Source of the DNA: Arachidicoccus rhizosphaerae
GTDB taxonomy: Bacteria > Bacteroidota > Bacteroidia > Chitinophagales > Chitinophagaceae
DNA length: 64,000 nt
Direction of reading: 5' to 3'
Assembly (NCBI RefSeq): GCF_900107765.1
Contig: NZ_FNQY01000004.1
Location: forward strand, 124,001-188,000
The notes beneath the pieces are model-generated. The model worked only from the letters and a program-made list of their open reading frames with translations, had not been told where the DNA came from and ran no database searches. Position numbers and translations under genes: made by a program. Below, one piece after another: positions 27,444 to 36,600 of the stretch; positions within the stretch are counted from its first letter, which is position 1; each line of letters begins with the position of its first letter.

Positions 27444-28682
27444 ATGCAGACAGGTCAGTTCCATATTGCAATCAGAAAATTTGAACCATTTGAGCGATTC
27501 ATACAAGCAAGATGGCAGGATTTCTGCGCTGAATCAGGATGCAGACTTGAGCTATGTGCTGCAGCGATGGATCTCCCTGAGCTCCACCGTTCCCTGCTGA
27601 CAGAGAACGGACTGAAAAACGGCCATTGGGATATAGCCCTTATCAGCTCCGATTGGATTAAAGAGGCGATCGCAACAAAGGCAGTGCTTCCCATAGAGCC
27701 TTTGATTCAACAGGAAGATTATTTTACCCCGTGGCCCGCTTCATTACTCAGAAGCCAGCAATCCGGAAATAATCACTTCGCAGTCCCTTTCCATGACGGA
27801 CCGGAATGTCTTATCTACCGAAAGGACTTATTTGAGGATCCCAGGCATTGCAGCGGTTTTTTGGCGCAGTATGGCTATGTACTTGAACCGCCTAAAAACT
27901 GGGAGACTTTTTATGATATAGCCTGTTATTTTCAAAATAAAGAACCGGGGTTATGCGGTACTGCCCTGGCGGCTTATCCGGATGGTCATAATGCCGTATA
28001 TGATTTTTGTATACAGGCCTGGACAAGGGGGGCGGATTTCACTTCAGCCAATCCATCCATTAACCTGCAAAACCAGGGGATTATAGACGGTCTGCATTTT
28101 TACCGCAAACTCGCAAACAGCAGCCATGCGCTCCACAAAGACTCTTTCAATATGGATTCCGTCAAATTAGGAGCAGCATTTGCCGGCGGTGAACTTGCCA
28201 TGATGATCAACTGGTTTGGATTTGCCACTTATGCGGCCCAACTTGACAATAGTCCTGTTAAAGATAAAATAGGCGTAGCCCCTATCCCCCATCAGGTGGA
28301 CAAGCCTTCCGTATGCCCTAATTCTTATTGGATGTACTGCATCGCAAGCGGCTCTGCCAACAGCGCTGTGGCCATGGACTTCATCCAATTTGCCTCCCAA
28401 CCCAAATATGATATTGCCCTCACTTTAAATGGAGGCATTGGTTGCAGAAAATCTACCTGGCATGACCCGGAGGTCAATAGTCAGTTACCGTTTTTTAATC
28501 AGCTGGAAGCCATACACGAACTGGCCAGGGAATTACCCGACTGGCCCAACTGGCCGGCCATCGCACAAATTATTGATGAGGTGATGATACAAACCGGCAC
28601 CACAACCCAAGAAATAGAAAGTATCCTTTTTGCTGCACAACAAAAAATTGATCTGCTGCAAAGCACTCCGGCAGTAAATTAA
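27444..28682 (+). CDS. Solute-binding-protein-like protein without signal peptide (2)
   Basis: A 412-residue protein of the same general fold as the first solute-binding-like protein but clearly divergent from it. SBP-type patterns include WDIALISSDWIKEAIATKAVLPIEPLI (about residues 62-88), NHFAVPFHDGPECLIYRKDLFED (about 110-132), PPKNWETFYDIACYF, and GAAFAGGELAMMINWFG in the second lobe, where sugar-binding proteins typically read F..G.aAM...G. The upstream in-frame codons (back to the stop just before 27410) encode no hydrophobic signal, so export by Sec is not supported. It follows the second CoA-transferase by 34 bases. Conserved Trp, Asp and Asn residues typical of sugar stacking are present (NWETF, PDWPNWP). 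Function is unknown. Confidence 0.75.
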   Translation: MQTGQFHIAIRKFEPFERFIQARWQDFCAESGCRLELCAAAMDLPELHRSLLTENGLKNGHWDIALISSDWIKEAIATKAVLPIEPLIQQEDYFTPWPASLLRSQQSGNNHFAVPFHDGPECLIYRKDLFEDPRHCSGFLAQYGYVLEPPKNWETFYDIACYFQNKEPGLCGTALAAYPDGHNAVYDFCIQAWTRGADFTSANPSINLQNQGIIDGLHFYRKLANSSHALHKDSFNMDSVKLGAAFAGGELAMMINWFGFATYAAQLDNSPVKDKIGVAPIPHQVDKPSVCPNSYWMYCIASGSANSAVAMDFIQFASQPKYDIALTLNGGIGCRKSTWHDPEVNSQLPFFNQLEAIHELARELPDWPNWPAIAQIIDEVMIQTGTTTQEIESILFAAQQKIDLLQSTPAVN

Positions 28683-28711
28683 ATACCGGAATCTAAAAAC
28701 GAAACCACATA

Positions 28712-29818
28712 ATGGATAAATTAATTGACATCAGCAGTATTACCCGGGTACAGCTTCGCTATCCAAAGCCTGAGACGCCGGTCCCTATTATTATAATCGG
28801 AGCCGGTGGCATTGTCAGAGATGCCCATTTACCCGCTTATACGGAGGCGGGACTGGAAGTATTTGCCATTGTCAACCGAACCATCAGCAAAGCAAAAGCA
28901 CTGGCCGAAACCTTTAACGTGCCGCGCGTATTCGCTACCATACAGGAGGCCGTCAGCATTGCGCCCAAGGACGTCATTTATGACATGGCCCTTATGCCTG
29001 CCCAATACATGGAAATCTTAAAGCACCTGCCCGATGAATCAACGGTACTCATCCAAAAACCAATGGGGGAAACGCTGCAGGAAGCGCAAGAGCTACTGGC
29101 ACTCTGCAGAAAGAAACGACTGAAAGCAGCCATCAATTGTCAGTTGCGGTATGCGCCTTATGTGCATATTGCCCGCCAGATGATACAAAAAGGACTCCTG
29201 GGAGACATTTACGACATGGAAGTCAGACTCACCACCTATACGCCCTGGGAGATCTTCCCCCATGTGGCGGTCAACAAAAGACTTGAAATCCTTTATCATT
29301 CTATCCATTATATGGACCTGATCCGAAGTTTTCTTGGGGAACCTGATAGCATTATCAGCAAAACATTCGGGCATCCTGACAAACCCTTTTCTTCCACCAG
29401 GACCACCACGGTATTCTCTTATGGCAAAAATAAAAGAGCAGTTATCAACACCAACCATGACCATAACTTTGGCCCGGATCAGCAGGAAAGCTTTATCAAA
29501 TGGGAAGGCACCCAAGGTGTTATCAAGGCTAAAATGGGCCTGCTCCTGAATTACCCTAAAGGAACAAGTGACGCATTTGATTATTATCTGGCTAATGACC
29601 CAACAAAGGCCGGATGGCAAAAACTGAATATTCAGGAAAGCTGGTTCCCGGATGCCTTCAGAAATATCATGTTCGCCCTGCAAAGATTCAAAGAAGGTTC
29701 AGACAGCATATTAACCAATCACGTTGAGGATGTTTTTCATACGATGGAGTTGGTGGAAGCTGCCTACCAGTCCGATAAACTAGACGGCCACCATATCCCT
29801 ACAGGGAATATTATATAA
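28712..29818 (+). CDS. Gfo/Idh/MocA-family oxidoreductase in the CoA-transferase operon
   Basis: A 368-residue cytoplasmic NAD(P)-dependent oxidoreductase. The Rossmann glycine motif is PIIIIGAGGIVRDAHLPAY (residues 25-43). The EKP motif is altered to QKP (Q115, K116, P117), keeping the catalytic lysine, and HYMD (about residue 197) supplies the usual His/Asp. The N-terminus has about 20 extra residues (MDKLIDISSITRVQLRYPKP) before the first strand. It would oxidise a hydroxyl of a sugar or sugar acid, or reduce a keto group, and is the probable redox step of this operon. The spacing is 29 bases upstream and 25 bases downstream. Confidence 0.88.
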   Translation: MDKLIDISSITRVQLRYPKPETPVPIIIIGAGGIVRDAHLPAYTEAGLEVFAIVNRTISKAKALAETFNVPRVFATIQEAVSIAPKDVIYDMALMPAQYMEILKHLPDESTVLIQKPMGETLQEAQELLALCRKKRLKAAINCQLRYAPYVHIARQMIQKGLLGDIYDMEVRLTTYTPWEIFPHVAVNKRLEILYHSIHYMDLIRSFLGEPDSIISKTFGHPDKPFSSTRTTTVFSYGKNKRAVINTNHDHNFGPDQQESFIKWEGTQGVIKAKMGLLLNYPKGTSDAFDYYLANDPTKAGWQKLNIQESWFPDAFRNIMFALQRFKEGSDSILTNHVEDVFHTMELVEAAYQSDKLDGHHIPTGNII

Positions 29819-29843
29819 TTATTGATACAGAAAAATTCATCAG

Positions 29844-30293
29844 ATGCATATCCACCAACAATTCTATGAACAATATACATTAGGAGACTCCAGAACAAGC
29901 CTAGGCAGAACAATTACAGAAAGTGATATCGTTTTACACGCTGGTCAGACAGGTGATTTCTTCCCTCATCATATGGATGCTGAATGGTGTAAAACGCAGC
30001 CATTTAAACAAAGAATTGCACATGGCACTTTAATCTTTAGCATCGCCATTGGCCAGACGGCTACCCAGATTAATCCGGAAGCCTTCTCAAAGGGCTACGA
30101 CAGATTACGTTTTATAAAGCCCGTATTTATAGGTGACACCATCCGCACGAAAGTAACCATTACCGAAGCGGTATTGGATAAAAAACCGGGTTTTGGGAAA
30201 ATCGTCGAACATGTAGAAGTATTTAATCAACAGGATACGCTGGTGATGGTGTGCGACCATATCCTGCTGGCCAAACTACAATCCGGTGCATAA
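29844..30293 (+). CDS. MaoC-family (R)-enoyl-CoA hydratase/dehydratase
   Basis: A 149-residue single hot-dog-fold MaoC domain. The hydratase-2 catalytic pattern D-x4-H is present as [12 protein letters not shown], with Asp38 and His43. [12 protein letters not shown] and [13 protein letters not shown] follow as the central helix and the overhanging segment. Such enzymes add or remove water at an acyl-CoA double bond; relatives work with CoA-transferases on mesaconyl- or itaconyl-CoA and in polyhydroxyalkanoate supply. Together with the two CoA-transferases it implies that an acid in this pathway is activated to a CoA thioester and then hydrated or dehydrated. No citramalyl-CoA lyase (CitE/HpcH type) or thiolase gene is adjacent. 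Confidence 0.92.
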   Translation: MHIHQQFYEQYTLGDSRTSLGRTITESDIVLHAGQTGDFFPHHMDAEWCKTQPFKQRIAHGTLIFSIAIGQTATQINPEAFSKGYDRLRFIKPVFIGDTIRTKVTITEAVLDKKPGFGKIVEHVEVFNQQDTLVMVCDHILLAKLQSGA

Positions 30294-30320
30294 TTCCAGT
30301 AAAGTTTAAATAAGTAATCA

Positions 30321-31400
30321 ATGATGACACCCAACCCGATTGAGGGCATCGGCTTACATGCGATCGGAGCCACCTCCGCTTCCACCTGCTATTTACCTTT
30401 TCATAAAACTAAAAAATGGTCCTGGGTATCTTACTGGCTCATCCAGTCACTTTTTGCCTGGATTTTGACGCCATTAGCTTTAGCGTTACTGACGATTCCT
30501 CATTTTTTCGATGTGATTCACGAAGCTTCCGCCCAAACGCTCTGGCTAACCTTTTTATTCGGGGGGATGTATGGCTTCGGCGGCATGTCCTTCGGCTTTG
30601 CCACCCGCTATATTGGCTATTCCCTCACCTATGCCATCTCCATAGGTCTGTCAGCAGTACTGGGCACTCTGCTACCGCTTTTGCTGCACGGGACTTTAGG
30701 CACCTATTTTGGTGGGGAAGACGGACATATCATCGCCGTCGGTATGATCATTGCCATGATTGGCGTAGGATTATGCGGTGTGGCCGGATTTAAGAAAGAA
30801 CAGGAAATTAAATTATCACAGTCAGGCAGCCATATACACACAAAGCAGTTTAATATGCGTCTCGGCCTCTTGCTGGCAATCATAGCGGGTGTTCTGTCGG
30901 GTGTATTTAATATTGCCTTAGAATACGGGCAGCCCGTCTCTGATATTGCCGCACAAAAAGGTGCAGGCATATTTGAGGGGAATGCCAAACTCGTGATCGC
31001 AACCAGTGGATGTTTTGTGATCAACTTCATCTGGTTTACCATACTTGGCCTCCGAGAAAAACGATTCAAAGAGTTCAGCAGCAGCCATTACTTATCCAAA
31101 GAGAATAATCAGATAATACCGGATAAGGCCAGATTATGGAAGAACATATGCTGGTCCGCCTTTGGCGGCATTCTATGGTGTATGCAATTCTTTTTTTACG
31201 GACTGGGGCATGTCAAAATGGGGCATCTGCAATTTGCCAGCTGGGTCATCCATATGTCCATGCTGATTTTCTTTAGTTTTGTGGTAGGCATAGGCATGAA
31301 AGAATGGAAAAACGTCTCCGGAAAAACTTATAGTATTTTAATTATCGCCTTAATTACCCTGGCCGCCTCATTTATAATAATGAGTTATGCCGGCCTTTAG
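30321..31400 (+). CDS. rhaT: RhaT-type L-rhamnose/H+ symporter family protein
   Basis: A 359-residue inner-membrane protein of the RhaT (drug/metabolite transporter superfamily) family with about ten helices. It has the typical opening MTPNPIEGIGLHAIGATSASTCYLPFHKTKKWSWVS in pieces, GGMYGFGGMSFGFATRYIGYSLTYAISIGLSAVLGTLLPLL, and the late AFGGILWCMQFFFYGLGHVKMG. RhaT imports L-rhamnose with a proton. In Bacteroidota, paralogues may carry L-fucose, lyxose or other 6-deoxy sugars, so the substrate is inferred as a rhamnose-like monosaccharide. It is the last gene of the seven-gene operon (27 bases after MaoC) and is followed by a hairpin terminator. Its presence is the strongest hint that the operon handles a sugar. 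Confidence 0.9.
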   Translation: MMTPNPIEGIGLHAIGATSASTCYLPFHKTKKWSWVSYWLIQSLFAWILTPLALALLTIPHFFDVIHEASAQTLWLTFLFGGMYGFGGMSFGFATRYIGYSLTYAISIGLSAVLGTLLPLLLHGTLGTYFGGEDGHIIAVGMIIAMIGVGLCGVAGFKKEQEIKLSQSGSHIHTKQFNMRLGLLLAIIAGVLSGVFNIALEYGQPVSDIAAQKGAGIFEGNAKLVIATSGCFVINFIWFTILGLREKRFKEFSSSHYLSKENNQIIPDKARLWKNICWSAFGGILWCMQFFFYGLGHVKMGHLQFASWVIHMSMLIFFSFVVGIGMKEWKNVSGKTYSILIIALITLAASFIIMSYAGL

Positions 31401-31427
31401 ATAAACATTCGTTTTATCATTAAAAAC

Positions 31428-31480
31428 AAACAGATCTGATGGCTATATGTATAAAATACCGCCAGATCTGTTTATTTTTA
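31428..31480. terminator. Bidirectional terminator between rhaT and GH127 genes
   Basis: AAACAGATCT (31428-31437) pairs with AGATCTGTTT (31464-31473), and GGC/GCC continue the stem past a three-base bulge. T-rich sequence follows on both strands (ATTTTTA on plus, TTGTTTTTA on minus). It lies between convergent genes and can serve both. Confidence 0.75.
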
Positions 31481-31518
31481 AATCATCAGACATCTCCTTC
31501 AGCAGATTTTTGTCTATT

Positions 31519-33630
31519 CTATTTACCTGCCAGTGGCAACCAGACCTCCATATCGTCGCGGCCTCTGTTTTCCCAACCATAATATGGAATCATTCTGATT
31601 TTAACAGGCCTGGCCGCGCCTGCTGATAGCGGATAATAAAGCAAATCCTTACTGAGTTTCTGTGTATTTAATTGGGCAGTCGTTTCCAGCGCCACCAGTG
31701 TTTGAGGTCCGATTTTTTCTTTTACCGCAGTCCATTTGCAGTTTTTATCAATAGAGATATCCGTTATACCTACCTCTGCCGGTAAATCCTCAGATTCCAG
31801 GCAATAAACAACAGGACCTCTTTGTACCGCTACCTGCCCCCGGTTTGCCTCAACCATTGGGTTAGCTGCCATCAGTTTTACTTCCATGGGAAAATCGAGC
31901 TCAATTTTATCCCCTTTTTTCCAATATCTTGTAAGCGTCAGATAAGAACCGGGAAGAACCTCCTGGTCCACCTTTTGGCCATTTATTTTTACGGAGGCCC
32001 CATTGGCCCAGCCTGGAATCCTTAAATAAAGAGAATAGCTGCTTTTGGGCATGGCAGCAAGTGTCAATAAAATATTACCATCCCAGGGATAATCGGTGCT
32101 TTCATTAATAGAGATCCTTTCTCCTTTATCACTTACGGTTTCCAGCTGATTGGCTCCATACAAATGAATATATAGTCCCTGCTGATCCAGTCCGTACACA
32201 TAATCACTGGCTTCGGCAATGGTTCTGACTACATTTGGCGGACAACAAAAGGAATAGCCTATATAAGGATCTCTTGGCAGCTCCGACCAGCGTAAGGTAA
32301 ATGGCTGATGACGGTTATATGCCAAAGGATTGGCATATAAAAAAGTCTTTCCATCCAGACTAATCCCGGACAGGATACTGTTATATAAGGTTCTTTCCAA
32401 TACATCCGCATATTTCTCCTGACCCGTAATCTGCAACATGCGCCAATTCCATAACAGATTACCGATATTGGCGCAGGTCTCATCATGAGCCGTATAATTG
32501 GGTAGCTGGTAAGGTCGTCCATATGCCTGAGCCACCTGTTGAATCTCTTCGGGATGATAAGAAGTTCCGTCAGGCGAAACGCCGTCATATAAAGCGCCAC
32601 AGCCACCTGTAATATACATCTTGCGATAAACCACGTCTTTCCATATCGCGTCCAAAGGTTTAAACAAGGAACTATCTCCTGTTTCCAAAAAGACATCTGC
32701 AGCCCCTGCATATAAATAATTAGCCCTTACGGCATGGCCAACGGCCGTTCGCTGCTGCCTGAAAGGGATCCTGTCCTGATTCTGATCCGTGCCATTTGTC
32801 ACACCATCCCTGAGGTTCATTAGTTTTTTGGCCAGTTCCAGATACTTCTTATCACCAGTCGTTCTATAAAGCTCCACAACCCCCATATAATGGGCCGGGC
32901 AGATGGCACTTCTGGCAAGGGTGGGTGAAGAGTGATCATAATATTTTTCCAGAAACCCGGCCGCCTTTTGGGCCACATTAAGCAAACTGGTTTTCCCCGT
33001 GGCCCTGTAATAAATACAGGCCGTAGTCATTAAATGTCCCATATTATAGGCCTCAAAGCTCAAAGTGTCTCCAAAAACTTTTAAAGAATCGGGATGGAGC
33101 TTTGCGGTAATTTCTACCTGTGTACCTAAATAACCGTCCGGTCTTTGTGCCTTGGCCACTACCTGAATCACATCATCCATCAGTTTATCCAGTTTTGCAG
33201 ACCTGGTATGGGCATATACAGCAGCAGCGCCTTCCAGCCACTTTAAAAAATCGCCATCCATAAATGGAGGACCTACATGAATACCCGTATCCAGACCGGC
33301 TGCTATTTTAAAGTTTTTAAATCCATGGCTCAGGCTGTCGTTATTAAACAAATTCCACATATTGGGCACCATAGAGCTATCGCAGACTTCAAACCAGTCC
33401 GCCCAAAAACCATTTGTCCATTGAACCGACTGCATCGGAACCCCATGCATCCTGGCATACGGGCTGTGTCTGGTATCCGTAACGCCCGCATTTTGAAAAG
33501 GAGTTCCCGGCTCTCTCACACTGTTTTGTGCTTTTGAATAAAAACAGGATAAAAATCCGGCCATCAATAAGCAGGCCTTCCATGGCGTAAAGTAGTGATA
33601 TTTTAAACGACCGCTGGTTTTCATACGCAT
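31519..33630 (-). CDS. GH127 beta-L-arabinofuranosidase-family protein
   Basis: A 703-residue exported enzyme (signal peptide, cleavage near SKAQ at residue 35) of GH127 (formerly DUF1680), an (alpha/alpha)6-barrel family. The zinc-thiolate site of the founding enzyme HypBA1 is conserved: Glu384 and Cys386 in HDETCANIG, and Cys462-Cys463 in FCCPPN, the first cysteine of that pair being the expected nucleophile. Activities known in the family are beta-L-arabinofuranosidase and, in RG-II degradation, removal of other unusual residues from side chains. The gene precedes nothing on its strand and follows the GH106 gene by 53 bases, so the two form a bicistron. It is divergent in function from, but adjacent to, the IclR-controlled operon, with a shared terminator between. 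Confidence 0.92.
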   Translation of the reverse strand: MRMKTSGRLKYHYFTPWKACLLMAGFLSCFYSKAQNSVREPGTPFQNAGVTDTRHSPYARMHGVPMQSVQWTNGFWADWFEVCDSSMVPNMWNLFNNDSLSHGFKNFKIAAGLDTGIHVGPPFMDGDFLKWLEGAAAVYAHTRSAKLDKLMDDVIQVVAKAQRPDGYLGTQVEITAKLHPDSLKVFGDTLSFEAYNMGHLMTTACIYYRATGKTSLLNVAQKAAGFLEKYYDHSSPTLARSAICPAHYMGVVELYRTTGDKKYLELAKKLMNLRDGVTNGTDQNQDRIPFRQQRTAVGHAVRANYLYAGAADVFLETGDSSLFKPLDAIWKDVVYRKMYITGGCGALYDGVSPDGTSYHPEEIQQVAQAYGRPYQLPNYTAHDETCANIGNLLWNWRMLQITGQEKYADVLERTLYNSILSGISLDGKTFLYANPLAYNRHQPFTLRWSELPRDPYIGYSFCCPPNVVRTIAEASDYVYGLDQQGLYIHLYGANQLETVSDKGERISINESTDYPWDGNILLTLAAMPKSSYSLYLRIPGWANGASVKINGQKVDQEVLPGSYLTLTRYWKKGDKIELDFPMEVKLMAANPMVEANRGQVAVQRGPVVYCLESEDLPAEVGITDISIDKNCKWTAVKEKIGPQTLVALETTAQLNTQKLSKDLLYYPLSAGAARPVKIRMIPYYGWENRGRDDMEVWLPLAGK

Positions 33631-33683
33631 AATTAAAACACTTTAAAAATCTGGTTTAAATAAGAGGTTTGCAAGGTCCGAAT

Positions 33684-36600
33684 CTAATTGTCAACAGCCC
33701 TGTCCTTGTTTACGGGTATCAGTTGAACAGGGCCCAGCAATCCTGCACTCAGAAGTGTATCTCCTTGTAAATTAAACGGACAGGTTGTCCAGGTTTGTCT
33801 TTCATTTACAGGCAGTGCTTCATCTCGTAAAATCCTGTTCGCCCAGGTATTAGCCACCTTGATTTCCAATATATTTTCGCCTTCCTTCAGGTTCTTTGTA
33901 ATATCAAGCTGATAAGGCATGGTCCAGGCGACACCACAATCCTTTCCATTTAAAAGAACGCTGGCTATATTTTGAACCTGACCCAGATCTAGTAAAATAC
34001 GCTGATTAACTGCCCCTGAAATGGCTTTACCACTGCTCCAGTTAAATCGCATCTTGTAACTGGCAATACCCGAATAATAGCGTATACTATCTAATATGGA
34101 TGTTCGCCAATCATATAAAGTATCAAAAGCCACCGGTCTGACTGGTCCTCCATAGGCTGGATCAAACTGAACTTGCCAGGGCCCTTTTAAATCCTGAACC
34201 CCGGAGGGATCATTTGACAGCCCCGTCACACTTTCTGCTTTACCGGAGGCATTTTTTTCATTGTCTACATCCTTTAATAAGATAAAAAGAGACCCGCTGA
34301 CTGGCAGTCTTAATGTCAGCTCGGTTCTCTGCTTATTGGTGCTCCATTCAGACGCATTCGTCAGCGTCCCTGTAACCGCATTATACAACAAAGGGCGCTT
34401 CCCAGAGACCCGCAGACTCACGCTGATCAGTTTTTCTTCAGTCGATTGATTGGACACAAAATAAATATCGGAGACTCCTAACTTTTTCAGATCAGGCACA
34501 TCCGGATTTGCTGATGCCAGCCGCTCACCAATCATCTGCGGATTTATTTTTCTATGATTCCAGGCAATCCCTTTGGTCTGACGGCCTGTAGCATCTGTCG
34601 CCTTAAAATCCTTAGAAATATCTAAAAGACTGAGATCCGGTTGTCCGTAATCACCCAAAAAAACGCGTCCTTTTCCTACTGACCGAATATAATCCTTATC
34701 CCGGTGTGCCTTAAAAAAAGACGCTGAGCCTAACAGCTCCTCTATTACTTTATGTAAAGAGTCCACAGACCTGCCCTTAGCTTCCAAACCAGATAAATAC
34801 CTTGGGTATCTGTCCATAATTAAGGTTGCCCCTGCCCTGGTAAGTCTTAATAGTGCGCGGGCCACATCCAGGGTCATAAACGGGCTGTCCGGATCCATCT
34901 TTTCTAAATCCGGCACGATCAGGACGCTATAACTATTATCACCGCCAAATAAAACCCCTCCCTGCGCATTCATGTGCGCTAACCGGACTAAAGCATCTGC
35001 GTTCACCGCGTCATATTTATACCCGTTTAAAGGATCTACCCAGTCCTTTGCAGTCGTAATCCCTGCGGAGGAGGTCACTTTTTCAGGAATATGCTGTAAC
35101 GGATTCCCTTTATTCTCAAGCCGGCTTTTTTCCGCAAGTATCCTGCCTGCTCCAAATAATCCAGGCAAGGTTTTGATAAGTCTGTCTGGCAAAACTGACC
35201 TGGATGGGATTTCCATCCCGTTAAAAACTGCAATATCAGTAACCGGTGTACCTTGCTGTAGCAAAGCCTGTGTCCTTCTGGTATAGTCCATCCAACCACG
35301 GACCATGGGCCACCAGGTCTGATTGCGCTGAAAATACAAACCAACTCCGCCAAGTGTCATTCCTGGTGCTCTGTCCAACCAGGGATTCTCACCAAAAACA
35401 TGAAATACCAGCCGGTTGATCCCCATGGCGTAATGATGATCCTGCAAGGCTTTTAACATCCCGGGATATTCATCCCATTTATTACGAAGCTCAGTAAATG
35501 CCTCGGACTGAACAACGCTTTTACCATATATATGAGCGCCGCTTATAGCATCCAAAATATCGTTAGGCTTATCATGCGTAGGGCTTCTTAACCAAAATTC
35601 TCCCATCGGAAAATCTACTTTATCAAAATGACGCATCCCGTCCCCCACCATTACCGGAGCTGTAGCTTCAGCTGCAATCTGATAGCCACCCTGATGCGCC
35701 AGTTGCTGTAAGGTTCCAAAATAATTTTCATTCAACAGTTCCGAAATAGTCAGACGGACATCATATAAAAACTTTTCAGACAGACTGGCTGAGCCGATCG
35801 GGTAACCAGCCATCACTGGCAGGTACTGTATCGGATCATAACCTCTGCGCTTTAAAAATTCCTGTCTGAAAACGGGAGACCAGTTCTGCGATCCGCATTC
35901 CCAGCTGTCCATATAAAAAACCCTGAGTACATTACCCGCTAATTCAGGACCTAATTTTTTAATTGCCTGGCCGAACCAGCTGTCATATTGTAATTTTACG
36001 GCCTTGGGATTAAACTTATCACTTTCTAAACCTTTTGCTCCGCCTGCCGTGCTGTTAATGGAACCGGTTGAAGAATGGCCCATCCTGAGTATCGTCCATT
36101 TACCAGGCGGCGGCCTCCATTTAAGCTTGCCATCAGACTGTAAAAAGGAGGTTATATTGATAACACTATCCACTGTAATACAATCCCTGTCAGGAATTAA
36201 GGCAGTATCTGCTCTTTTAGCAATCCGCCAGATCGCTCCTGATTTTCCCAAAAAATGAGGAATTCTGGCACGGCTGCTTAATATCAGGCCAGTTAGTTTT
36301 AAACTGGGACTCCATTTAGCATCATCCAGATCTTCACTGCCGGGTTCCGTGCCTGCCGGATCATAAACAAAACGAAAATATTTTGAACTTACAGCCGCAA
36401 TGGAATAATATACAGGCAGCGAGTAATCCTGCCATCCGCTGCGAGCGGGTTCCAGTTGTGTATAAAACCGGTAATCCCTGCCATTATCACTTATAAAAAT
36501 ACGCAATCTTTTCGCCTGAAAAGTTATTCCCTTAGTCCTGATTTCAATTGTCCTGCAGGTGAACGGCTCCTTATAAGCGAAATCAATCCAACAAGGCTCC

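Noticed and set aside
29093-29683. Long minus-strand open frame (196 codons) opposite the Gfo/Idh gene
   Set aside because: Antisense shadow of a clear oxidoreductase; no signal, motif or promoter.
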